NCBI GenBank assembly: GCA_020058405.1
Contig: JAGVEE010000183.1
Location: 1-10,472 of the forward strand
DNA length: 10,472 bases
From: Sphingobacteriales bacterium
GTDB taxonomy: Bacteria; Bacteroidota; Bacteroidia; Sphingobacteriales; Sphingobacteriaceae
Direction: 5' to 3'
Part shown: in pieces, positions 1 through 5,786 of the stretch
How positions within the stretch are numbered: position 1 is the first letter of the stretch
Layout of the letters: each line of letters starts with the position of its first letter
The notes under the pieces: generated by a model
Told to the model about the DNA's origin: nothing
What the model saw: the letters and a program-made list of their open reading frames with translations, nothing else
The model's database searches: none
Translations under genes and position numbers: made by a program

Positions 1-304
1 CATGTTTATTTACCCCTCGAGGTTTGAAGGCTTTGGTATACCCATTATAGAAGCACTACAATGTGGCATTCCGGTAATTGCGGCTAAAGGTTCTTGTTTA
101 GAGGAAGCCGGTGGACATGCTTGTGTTTACGTAGATCCCGACGATGATGTTGCAATGACCAATGCTATTAATTTGTTATTAAAAGAACAAAAAGATGCTG
201 AGCGAATAGATGAAGGGAAAAAATACGTTGAAAAGTTTCATCAATCAAAAATTGCAAAAGATTTAATGAATGTTTATGAAGAATTAATTGCATTTAAAAA
301 GTAA
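1..304 (+). CDS. Glycosyltransferase, GT4/GT-B type, C-terminal part (5' end outside window)
   Basis: This is the last 100 residues of a retaining GT-B glycosyltransferase, which would transfer a sugar from a nucleotide-sugar donor during surface polysaccharide or glycan synthesis. The sequence opens inside the donor-binding lobe: YPSRFEGFGIPIIEAL contains the EX7E motif (E9 and E17 of the visible part), followed by GIPVIAA, an acidic loop (VDPDDD) and a closing helix that ends in lysines. The first visible ATG is internal to the domain, so it is not the real start; a full-length protein of this family is about 350-400 residues. The stop at 302-304 overlaps the ATG of the next gene (TAATG), so the two are translationally coupled. 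The donor and acceptor cannot be told from this fragment. The family assignment is firm and the specific role is unknown. Confidence 0.9.
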   Translation, partial: MFIYPSRFEGFGIPIIEALQCGIPVIAAKGSCLEEAGGHACVYVDPDDDVAMTNAINLLLKEQKDAERIDEGKKYVEKFHQSKIAKDLMNVYEELIAFKK

Positions 305-804
305 TGGATATCCAAAAAATACCTGACCTGTTAAAACATAAAAACTACATCGGTGTAGATGTAGAAGATCGGTTTTATATTTTGTTTGATGCAAAAAATG
401 AAGAGCTAATTACAAAATATACAAGTTACAAAAAAGCATTTGAGTTAGTATTAGAATCGAGCAACCGATTAGAAAGTTATGTGCATGAATTAAATCCGCT
501 TGCGTATGATATTGTGGAATTTTCTGAAAAGCCAATGGTATTAATGCTTCCGGGGGCTAAAAATATTTCTGAACTTGCCATGCAAGAACATCAAGCTATA
601 AACATCAGAATTGTAAGAGAGGGCAGTTTACAACAAATAATTAGAAAGTACAGATTGCCTTTGCTTTTATGTTTATTAAGTGATGAAGAGCGTGTTGAGT
701 TCGATGCTGATTCTATTATTTCCTTACCAATGCAAGATGCTTTTATGGATGCAAGTATTCTGAAATTAGAGGCAAACGGTAGAGTAGAAATTATTAAAAA
801 ATAA
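304..804 (+). CDS. Uncharacterised protein, possible degenerate Sua5/YrdC-fold protein
   Basis: This 166-residue soluble protein has no signal peptide or membrane segment. By eye it follows the order of the Sua5/YciO/YrdC fold: a first strand (NYIGVDVEDRFYILFDA) followed by NEELITKYTSYKKAFELVL where YrdC proteins have a DATNEEA..KI..LKGRP..KPL stretch, then KPMVLMLPGAKNI like the LP.P.T.I segment, INIRIV like IGVRIP, and YRLPLLLCLLSDEE in the place of the PL..TSAN motif. The residues that make YrdC an ATP/threonine/bicarbonate enzyme (PT-T/S near the start, K.R, S.N) are not present, so a catalytic role in t6A synthesis is unlikely if the alignment is right. The start ATG overlaps the stop of the glycosyltransferase and suggests co-translation. 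It converges with the MFS gene with two bases between the stops. The family call is an inference from remembered motifs; the open reading frame itself is secure. Confidence 0.85.
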   Translation: MDIQKIPDLLKHKNYIGVDVEDRFYILFDAKNEELITKYTSYKKAFELVLESSNRLESYVHELNPLAYDIVEFSEKPMVLMLPGAKNISELAMQEHQAINIRIVREGSLQQIIRKYRLPLLLCLLSDEERVEFDADSIISLPMQDAFMDASILKLEANGRVEIIKK

Positions 805-806
805 AC

Positions 807-2036
807 TCAAGCGTTTTTCTTTTCGTTTAAATTGATGAGATAGTAATACCATACTACACCAAAGGCATACAAAGCTGCAGTAATCAAAAACACATTTGCA
901 TACATCATCCCCGAATTTCTCAATACTCTAAATATTATGGCGCTTAAGAACCAACTGCCCGACCAAATAGAGGCGGTTAATGCCGAAATAATTTCTTGAT
1001 TTTTGGGCCCCACATAATTCATCACCAATTCCGATGCAGCTGGAGCTGCCATATTCATTAGCGGTTGACGTAATAAAAAGAAAAACACTGCTGCAAAATA
1101 AGCCCAGCCGGCAGTACTATAAAACTCTGTACATGCAAGCAATGCCAAAGAAACTACAGCTATGGTTTGTGTTCGGGTAATAGCTACTTTGTATCCATAT
1201 TTATTTTTAATGTGTGGCACCAAGAGTGCAGCAAATGCAACCGATACAGATGAAAATGCATTGATGATGGAGAACCGTTCGGCACTCATGTTAAATACTT
1301 TGTAGAAAAATAAATTGATGAATGGAATGGTGAGCCCTGCGCCAATCGCCAATATTAAGGAGGGTGTCATGGCCATGGCAATTACTTTCCAATCAAAGCC
1401 ACTTAAATCTTTCCTGCTTCCTTCTACTTTTGGCAATACCTCTATCCTTCCCATTTTCCATACAAAAAATACACTTAAAATAGAAAGTGCAGAAATTAGT
1501 AAGAGCGATTCGTACTCATGGAATAATTGCGGATTAAAATAATTCAATAAAAAAATTAAAGTGCCCGAGCTAATCATGGCAAAACTGTAAGTAGAGTAAC
1601 TCAAAGAAATAGCCGCACTCTGATTTTCTAAAGAAGTGTTTCGTAATATAAAAGGTAATGCCAACACTTGCATGCTTGCATAGGCAATGCCCCAAAAGGC
1701 TAAGCAAATATGTACCAGCAATGGCATTTCATATTCAACAGAAAATAAAATACCGAGGCTAAATAAAGAAACTCCTACCGATGCGAAATAAAAAAAAGGA
1801 CGAATTTTGCGACCTTTAATGTATAAGCCCAGTGGGAATGCCAATAACATTACACTTAAAAAACGCCATGAAATAAAATCTGCAATTTCTGGATCGGAGT
1901 ATCCTTTTTTAGAAAGATAAATATTTAACACCATCATCATTGCTGCGTTAACCATTTGTATAAAAAACTCGGCGGCGATCATAAACACTACCGATTTTTC
2001 TATCTTCCAATATGGCTTGAGCATTTTACTGAACAT
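807..2036 (-). CDS. MFS transporter
   Basis: This 409-residue polytopic inner-membrane protein has about twelve hydrophobic segments in two halves, separated by a charged cytoplasmic loop around residues 195-217 (KMGRIEVLPKVEGSRKD), the usual plan and length of the Major Facilitator Superfamily. Visible features include a basic loop after the second or third helix (LYIKGRKIRP) in the place of the family's loop 2-3 motif, and a C-terminal half beginning with AIGAGLTIPFINLFF. The substrate cannot be read from the sequence. It is the last gene of the leftward cca-miaA unit: its ATG lies inside the end of miaA (overlap 2026-2036), so it is probably translated by coupling. The chosen start is followed directly by a short basic N-terminus and the first helix. 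It ends two bases from the convergent gene at 804, leaving no room for a conventional terminator between them. Confidence 0.9.
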   Translation of the reverse strand: MFSKMLKPYWKIEKSVVFMIAAEFFIQMVNAAMMMVLNIYLSKKGYSDPEIADFISWRFLSVMLLAFPLGLYIKGRKIRPFFYFASVGVSLFSLGILFSVEYEMPLLVHICLAFWGIAYASMQVLALPFILRNTSLENQSAAISLSYSTYSFAMISSGTLIFLLNYFNPQLFHEYESLLLISALSILSVFFVWKMGRIEVLPKVEGSRKDLSGFDWKVIAMAMTPSLILAIGAGLTIPFINLFFYKVFNMSAERFSIINAFSSVSVAFAALLVPHIKNKYGYKVAITRTQTIAVVSLALLACTEFYSTAGWAYFAAVFFFLLRQPLMNMAAPAASELVMNYVGPKNQEIISALTASIWSGSWFLSAIIFRVLRNSGMMYANVFLITAALYAFGVVWYYYLINLNEKKNA

Positions 2037-3021
2037 CGCGTATCTTATCTTCTATATATTTTTGTATGTGAGCTAAATCTTTGTAATTAAACCAAGTTAC
2101 TTCTTCTTCGCGGCGGAACCAAGTTAATTGTCTTTTGGCATATCTCCTCGTATTTCTTTTTATTAAATCGATGGCTGTTTCTCTCGAATGTTTCCCCTCA
2201 AAATAATCGAACCACTCTGTATACCCAACCGTTTGCAAGGCATACTCGTTTTTAAATGGAAATAACTTTTTCGCTTCTTCTTCTAAACCTGCATGTACCA
2301 TTTCATCTACTCGAGTATTTATGCGTTGGTACAATAATTCTCGATCGTCTGTTAAGCCAATTTTAATAATCTTAAAATCCCTTGCTTTTTTATTTCCTGT
2401 TCTAAGTTCCGAATATTTTTTACCTGTTAGCAAAATTATTTCAAGGGCTCGCATTAATCGCTGTGGATTTTGAACATCTACTTCTGCATAATACTCAGGG
2501 TCGAGTGCTTGTAATTTTTCTTGCAAACTTTCCAAAGATTCATTCGCTAAGTTTGCGCGCAGTTCCTCATCTCGCAACTCAACCGGATCAAGGCCTTCAC
2601 ACAATGCTTGTATATATAAACCAGAACCTCCTACTGCAATTACTGTTTGGTATTTTTTAAACAATTCTGATAAAGTTTCTAATGCTAATCGCTCAAAAGT
2701 GCCAGCATCTACCACCTCTTTAAATGAATGCGAATTAATGAGATGATGTTTTATACTTACTAACTCTTCTGCACTGGGCTTTGCCGTCCCTATTTCCAAC
2801 TCTTTGTAAAACTGACGCGAATCTGCCGAAAGAATTTCCGTTTCATAGTATTTCGCAAGCGCTAATGCCATTGAGGTTTTACCAACTGCGGTGGGACCAA
2901 CGATGAGTATTAAATTGTGAATGGTGAATGGTGAATGGTTACTAGTGACTAGTGACTGGTGACTAGTAGACTCACTGCCTGCTTTTTGCTCCCTGCTCTC
3001 CGCTTTATGCTCCCCGCTCAT
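2026..3021 (-). CDS. miaA: tRNA dimethylallyltransferase (MiaA) with unusual repeat-encoded N-terminus
   Basis: MiaA transfers a dimethylallyl group to N6 of adenosine 37 in tRNAs that read UNN codons (i6A37), in the cytoplasm. The P-loop GPTAVGKT is at residues 42-49, followed by the family motif SADSRQFYKELEIGTAKPS (D67, S68, R69, K81), a GGSGLYIQAL segment, QNPQRLMRALEI, and RNTRRYAKRQLTWFRREE near the C-terminus. The core is complete. The odd part is the N-terminus: MiaA proteins normally reach the P-loop within about 10-15 residues, while here about 35 residues precede the core strand. They are polar, low in complexity, and encoded by two 7-bp-period repeat tracts. No ATG, GTG or TTG codon is available in frame between residue 1 and the P-loop, so the start inside the repeat is the only ordinary one. 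The gene follows the pRiA4b-like gene by nine bases and overlaps the MFS gene by eleven. Confidence 0.95.
   Translation of the reverse strand: MSGEHKAESREQKAGSESTSHQSLVTSNHSPFTIHNLILIVGPTAVGKTSMALALAKYYETEILSADSRQFYKELEIGTAKPSAEELVSIKHHLINSHSFKEVVDAGTFERLALETLSELFKKYQTVIAVGGSGLYIQALCEGLDPVELRDEELRANLANESLESLQEKLQALDPEYYAEVDVQNPQRLMRALEIILLTGKKYSELRTGNKKARDFKIIKIGLTDDRELLYQRINTRVDEMVHAGLEEEAKKLFPFKNEYALQTVGYTEWFDYFEGKHSRETAIDLIKRNTRRYAKRQLTWFRREEEVTWFNYKDLAHIQKYIEDKIRDVQ
2914..2969. repeat. 7-bp tandem repeat inside the 5' end of miaA (ATGGTGA/CTAGTGA type)
   Basis: The tract contains eight consecutive heptamers with no indel: ATTGTGA, ATGGTGA, ATGGTGA, ATGGTTA, CTAGTGA, CTAGTGA, CTGGTGA and CTAGTAG. 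It lies wholly inside the miaA reading frame, immediately before the codons for the first core strand of the enzyme. The first unit is identical to the main unit of the tract at 10099-10126. Confidence 0.92.
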
Positions 3022-3030
3022 TGCTACAAG
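2975..3030. repeat. 7-bp tandem repeat (CTNNNNG) carrying the miaA start codon
   Basis: The tract contains eight consecutive heptamers that all begin CT and end G: CTGCCTG, CTTTTTG, CTCCCTG, CTCTCCG, CTTTATG, CTCCCCG, CTCATTG and CTACAAG. On the coding strand the pattern is CNNNNAG, and the miaA ATG is formed inside the unit at 3017-3023. The tract ends exactly at the stop codon of the upstream gene (3031), so the whole gap between the two genes is repeat. Confidence 0.92.
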
Positions 3031-3624
3031 CTATATTTCCTCATCGAACTCCGTTCCGAACTCATCCTTCTCTGCCTCCTCGCCTTCTTCTTCTTCAGCT
3101 GCTCCATCGTCGAAGCCCATTTCATCGCGGTCTTCTTCATCTTCGGCGTACTCCATTACATTTAAGAAATCGAGGTCCCCATTTTCTTCGGTAGCCGAAA
3201 TAATAGGCAGGTTTCCAAATTGCTTAGGTGCTTCGCCAACGGTTTTTACACACAATGGGTAGGCTACTTTTGCATCTTCATTAATTACAATTTTAATTAA
3301 CTCCACATGGAAAGTCCAAGGTTTTTCGAAATTGAAAATGTAGTATATTTTTTGATGTGGATCTACAATAAAGTTTTTTAATACAGATGTTTCCATCAAA
3401 CTTACTTTATCATTTTTAAGGTCTTTCTCAAACTGAGTAATTTCTTTGCCTTTATGCCAATAGTCGTTACTCATGTAAAAAGATGCCGAAGCATTTCCAT
3501 CAAAGCCAATAGCTTGGTGAATGGTTTTATGGAAATCGGCAAATGTTTGGTTCGATTTTATTTCAATATCTCTACTGATATCGTCGTAATCTTCGAAACT
3601 AACACGGAATTTATAAACAGCCAT
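3031..3624 (-). CDS. Plasmid pRiA4b ORF-3-like protein with acidic C-terminal tail
   Basis: The first ~120 residues (AVYKFRVSFEDYDDISRDIEI, then ...TFADFHKTIHQAIGFD..ASASFYMSN, and a core ending ...YYIFNFEKPWTFHVEL) match the plasmid pRiA4b ORF-3 / IS1096 passenger family, a small alpha/beta domain whose biochemical role is not established. The name does not imply that the gene is mobile: no transposase or inverted repeats are near it. Residues from about 145 to 197 form a highly acidic, probably disordered tail (runs such as AEDEEDRDE and AAEEEEGEEAE). The protein is cytosolic by sequence, with no signal peptide. It sits 51 bases downstream of cca and nine bases upstream of miaA on the same strand, so a role alongside tRNA maturation is possible but is only an inference from position. 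The start follows an AT-rich leader with a short inverted repeat. Confidence 0.88.
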   Translation of the reverse strand: MAVYKFRVSFEDYDDISRDIEIKSNQTFADFHKTIHQAIGFDGNASASFYMSNDYWHKGKEITQFEKDLKNDKVSLMETSVLKNFIVDPHQKIYYIFNFEKPWTFHVELIKIVINEDAKVAYPLCVKTVGEAPKQFGNLPIISATEENGDLDFLNVMEYAEDEEDRDEMGFDDGAAEEEEGEEAEKDEFGTEFDEEI

Positions 3625-3635
3625 AGTGTATTCTA

Positions 3636-3656
3636 TTCTTTATACAAAATAAAGAA
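3636..3656 (-). promoter_or_regulatory. AT-rich inverted repeat in the leader of the pRiA4b-like gene
   Basis: In the 51-base gap between cca and the next gene there is a perfect 8-bp inverted repeat (TTCTTTAT / ATAAAGAA) around a 5-base loop, 12 bases upstream of the ATG at 3624. Only two of the eight pairs are G-C and no T-run follows it in the direction of transcription, so it is not a good terminator. It could be a protein-binding site or a chance palindrome in AT-rich DNA. A near match to a -7 element (TATTTTG, one base short of TAnnTTTG) overlaps it. Confidence 0.25.
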
Positions 3657-3675
3657 ATCTTATGATTAATAATGA

Positions 3676-5085
3676 TTATTTTTTTCTTTTTAGTCCTAAT
3701 TCTTCGCCTTTGGCAAACATAAATTCGAGCGCCAATACCCTGTCATTTGGTATTTCCCCTTCTAAAATGGCTTCTCTAATGGCATTTTTAATAATTCCCA
3801 CTTCTCTACCCGCCTCTAATCCAAAATGCACCATAATATCGTTTCCATCAACCGGTGGTTGCCAATTTCGGAGCTGATCTTTCTCCTCAACCTCTATTAA
3901 TTTCTGCTTTACAAGTTCAAAATTATTCTTGTACTTTTTAACTTTGTATTCATTTTTCGTAGTGATGTCTGCATTACACAAAAGCATCAAACTTTCTATA
4001 TCCTCTCCTGCTTCAAACAATAAACGCCTAACGGCCGAATCGGTAACCGTGCTCTGAGCCAACACAATGGGGCGCAAATGCAATTGAACTAATTTCTGCA
4101 CCAATTTCATTTTTTCATTTTGTGGCAAACGCAACTCCCTGAAAATCTTCGGAACCATGCGAGCCCCTTTGTCTTCATGCCCGTGGAAGGTCCAGCCTAT
4201 GCCCTCTTCAAAACGTTTAGTGGCAGGTTTTGCAATATCATGTAATATAGCAGCCCAACGCAACCATAAATCGTCGGTGGTTTCACAAATATTATCGAGT
4301 ACTTGTAAAGTATGGTAGAAATTATCTTTATGCGATTTGCCTTTTATGGTATCCACTCCGTGTAGTTGCGCCATTAACGGAAAAATCAATTTCAACAATC
4401 CCGAATCAAACAATAACTCAAAACCAATAGAAGGTTTATTAGCTACTATTATTTTATTGAGCTCATCGGTAATGCGTTCTTTGGATACAATTTCTATACG
4501 GTGTGCATTTTTTCTGATAGCTTCAAACGATTCCTCGTCGATTTTAAAATTTAATTGTGTGGCAAAACGTATGGCACGCATCATACGCAAAGGGTCGTCG
4601 GAATACGTAATATCAGGATTTAAAGGCGTACGAATTTTCTTTAATTTCAAATCACCTTGACCATCAAAAGGATCTATTAAATGACCAAAATCCAAGGCAT
4701 TTAAACTGATGGCCATGGCATTAATGGTAAAATCGCGTCGGTTTTGGTCGTCTTGTAAAGTTCCATCTTCTACAATGGGTTTACGAGAATCGCTGCGGTA
4801 CGACTCTTTTCGGGCTCCTACAAACTCAATGTCCCAATCTTGAAACACCAATTGAGAAGTGCCAAAGTTTTTGAAAACATTCACTCTGGTGCCTCTTCCA
4901 ATTTTCTTAGCAACTAATTCTGCAAAGTCGATTCCGTTGCCAATTATCAGAAAATCCACATCCTTAGAAGCTCTGTTCAGCAGCAAATCGCGCACATAAC
5001 CGCCAATAACATAGGCGGGTGTTTTGCTCTCCTTTGCTACTTCAGAAATAATCTTAAAAATTGGATTATGGAGTAAATGCTTCAT
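3676..5085 (-). CDS. cca: tRNA nucleotidyltransferase / poly(A) polymerase family protein with HD domain
   Basis: This is a class II nucleotidyltransferase that builds or repairs the 3'-CCA end of tRNAs (or adds nucleotides to RNA 3' ends). The head domain shows the signature GGYVRD at residues 28-33, the metal-binding DVD at 42-44, a third acidic position in WDIEFVGAR near residue 85, and the RRDFTINAMA motif at 116-125. The neck follows with DDPLRMMRAIRFA at 164-175. The C-terminal half carries an HD phosphohydrolase-like domain with YHTL at H258, HD at 282-283 (ILHDIAKP) and HGHED around 301-305. The length of 469 residues is normal for the Bacteroidota form. The start at 5085 is supported by a -7-like element seven bases upstream and by conserved sequence soon after it. 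It is the first gene of the leftward unit. CCA-adding versus poly(A) activity cannot be separated safely by eye; CCA addition is more likely because no second candidate is visible here. Confidence 0.93.
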   Translation of the reverse strand: MKHLLHNPIFKIISEVAKESKTPAYVIGGYVRDLLLNRASKDVDFLIIGNGIDFAELVAKKIGRGTRVNVFKNFGTSQLVFQDWDIEFVGARKESYRSDSRKPIVEDGTLQDDQNRRDFTINAMAISLNALDFGHLIDPFDGQGDLKLKKIRTPLNPDITYSDDPLRMMRAIRFATQLNFKIDEESFEAIRKNAHRIEIVSKERITDELNKIIVANKPSIGFELLFDSGLLKLIFPLMAQLHGVDTIKGKSHKDNFYHTLQVLDNICETTDDLWLRWAAILHDIAKPATKRFEEGIGWTFHGHEDKGARMVPKIFRELRLPQNEKMKLVQKLVQLHLRPIVLAQSTVTDSAVRRLLFEAGEDIESLMLLCNADITTKNEYKVKKYKNNFELVKQKLIEVEEKDQLRNWQPPVDGNDIMVHFGLEAGREVGIIKNAIREAILEGEIPNDRVLALEFMFAKGEELGLKRKK

Positions 5086-5092
5086 TTTGCTG

Positions 5093-5100
5093 CGAAGATA
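5093..5100 (-). promoter_or_regulatory. Putative -7 element for the cca operon
   Basis: Read on the minus strand this is TATCTTCG, one mismatch from the Bacteroidota -7 consensus TAnnTTTG. It ends seven bases before the cca ATG, which implies a very short leader or a leaderless mRNA. No convincing TTTG-like -33 element is seen; the upstream DNA is the 8-bp repeat tract. Confidence 0.4.
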
Positions 5101-5109
5101 AGAAATTTC

Positions 5110-5269
5110 GAAAGACAGAAAGACAGAAAATCCGAAAGACCGTGAATCCGAAAGACCGAAAAACCGATAGACCGAAAATCCGATAGGCCGAAAGACAGTT
5201 TAATCGAAAATACAATAAACAGAAAATTATAAATCGCCCTTTCGGATTTTCGGTTTAACGGATTTTCTA
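5110..5269. repeat. 8-bp-period degenerate tandem repeat with an inverted arm
   Basis: From 5110 to 5229 the sequence can be cut into fifteen consecutive octamers without any indel. The first eleven are clearly related: GAAAGACA, GAAAGACA, GAAAATCC, GAAAGACC, GTGAATCC, GAAAGACC, GAAAAACC, GATAGACC, GAAAATCC, GATAGGCC and GAAAGACA. The last four have drifted. At 5238-5269 four octamers appear in the opposite orientation (CCTTTCGG, ATTTTCGG, TTTAACGG, ATTTTCTA). The two arms are complementary: GAAAATCCGAAAG at 5126-5138 pairs perfectly with 5239-5251, or alternatively 5171-5183 pairs with 5242-5254. The tract fills most of the 198-base gap between the divergent cca and metal-efflux operons. Confidence 0.9.
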
Positions 5270-5271
5270 CC

Positions 5272-5279
5272 TATCTTTG
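5272..5279 (+). promoter_or_regulatory. -7 promoter element of the metal-efflux operon
   Basis: TATCTTTG is a perfect match to the Bacteroidota primary-sigma -7 consensus TAnnTTTG. It lies only four bases before the ATG at 5284, so transcription would begin at or beside the start codon and the mRNA would be almost leaderless. A weak -33 candidate, TTTCGG at 5248-5253, is 18 bases upstream but lacks the usual TTG. No operator for a metal-responsive repressor was recognised. Confidence 0.5.
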
Positions 5280-5283
5280 ATAC

Positions 5284-5685
5284 ATGAGGAAACTCTTCAC
5301 CTACATCGTCATTAGCCTTTACCTACTCGGAAGCACAGAAGCTTACCAGTTGCTGAAGATTGGGTATTTGGTGGAGCATTACTTCGAACACAAAGACGCC
5401 AACGACCTTAGTTTAGTTGAGTTTATTGATGTTCATTATATACAACCAAGTGTGGTTGATGCAGATTATGCGGAGGATATGAAGCTTCCTTTTAAATCGC
5501 ATAAAGATTGCCAAGCGCAAATTATCCAATTCGCGAAATTACCAACCAACGATTTTTTTATAGATGTACCCTACATCGAAACCAATACAGAAATTTCTGC
5601 ATACAACTCTCCATTTACCGGTACTCAATACTTGGATGAAATTTTCCAACCCCCACGTTCGTGTGCTCGTGTGCTAGTGTGCTAG
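5284..5685 (+). CDS. Small exported histidine-containing protein associated with RND metal efflux
   Basis: This 133-residue protein begins with a signal peptide (MRKLFTYIVISLYLLGSTEA, cleavage likely after A20), so the mature part is periplasmic or at the cell surface. The mature N-terminus contains LLKIGYLVEHYFEHK (H32, H36) and FIDVHY (H51), followed by DADYAEDMKLPFKSHKDC with another histidine and a cysteine. From memory, similar small proteins with a VEHF.EHK...HY...D.DMKLPFK pattern lie directly upstream of CzcA-family pumps in other Bacteroidota, but no assigned function is known to me. The histidines could bind metal; this is inference. The last residues after FQPPR (SCARVLVC) and the stop codon are encoded by an 8-bp repeat, so the original C-terminus has probably been replaced. 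A near-consensus -7 element sits just upstream, and the pump gene starts 97 bases downstream, so this is the first gene of the efflux operon. Confidence 0.8.
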   Translation: MRKLFTYIVISLYLLGSTEAYQLLKIGYLVEHYFEHKDANDLSLVEFIDVHYIQPSVVDADYAEDMKLPFKSHKDCQAQIIQFAKLPTNDFFIDVPYIETNTEISAYNSPFTGTQYLDEIFQPPRSCARVLVC

Positions 5686-5692
5686 TGTGCTC
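5661..5692. repeat. 8-bp tandem repeat, four units, carrying a stop codon
   Basis: The tract contains four octamers in a row: GTGTGCTC, GTGTGCTA, GTGTGCTA and GTGTGCTC. The TAG stop of the small exported protein (5683-5685) spans the junction of the third and fourth units. The unit is unrelated in sequence to the octamers at 5110-5269 but has the same period. Confidence 0.9.
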
Positions 5693-5723
5693 ACAAGGTA
5701 CATTATAGCATCTATGATGCATC

Positions 5724-5786
5724 ATTCGTAATTCGTAATTCATAATTCGAAATTCATAATTTATAATTCATAATTCAACATTATGT
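5724..5786. repeat. 7-bp tandem repeat (ATTCRTA) forming the leader of the pump gene
   Basis: The tract contains eight heptamers in a row: ATTCGTA, ATTCGTA, ATTCATA, ATTCGAA, ATTCATA, ATTTATA, ATTCATA and ATTCAAC. They are followed in phase by ATTATGT, which contains the ATG of the pump gene at 5783. On the opposite strand the units read TATGAAT, sharing a TGAAT core with the heptamers at 2914-2941 and 10106-10119. The rest of the gap (5693-5723) holds only a short palindrome, GCATC-TAT-GATGC at 5708-5720, too weak to call a terminator. Confidence 0.92.

Noticed and set aside
795..830. Bidirectional terminator between the convergent genes ending at 804 and 807
   Set aside because: The stops are two bases apart and I see no stem-loop with a T-run on either strand.
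2959..3165. Plus-strand frame of 68 codons across the miaA / pRiA4b-like border
   Set aside because: It reads through the heptamer tract and the reverse of the acidic tail codons, giving a low-complexity Phe/Leu-rich product; both minus-strand genes are far better supported.
3031..3624. Mobile element, because of the family name (plasmid pRiA4b ORF-3, IS1096 passenger)
   Set aside because: There is no transposase, terminal inverted repeat or target duplication nearby; the gene sits in a housekeeping operon.
5110..5269. CRISPR array
   Set aside because: Units are 8 bp with no spacers between them and no cas genes are present. The same reasoning excludes the heptamer tracts.
5708..5720. GCATC-TAT-GATGC palindrome after the small exported gene as a terminator
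   Set aside because: Five pairs, a three-base loop and no following T-run; too weak, and the genes on both sides look co-transcribed.
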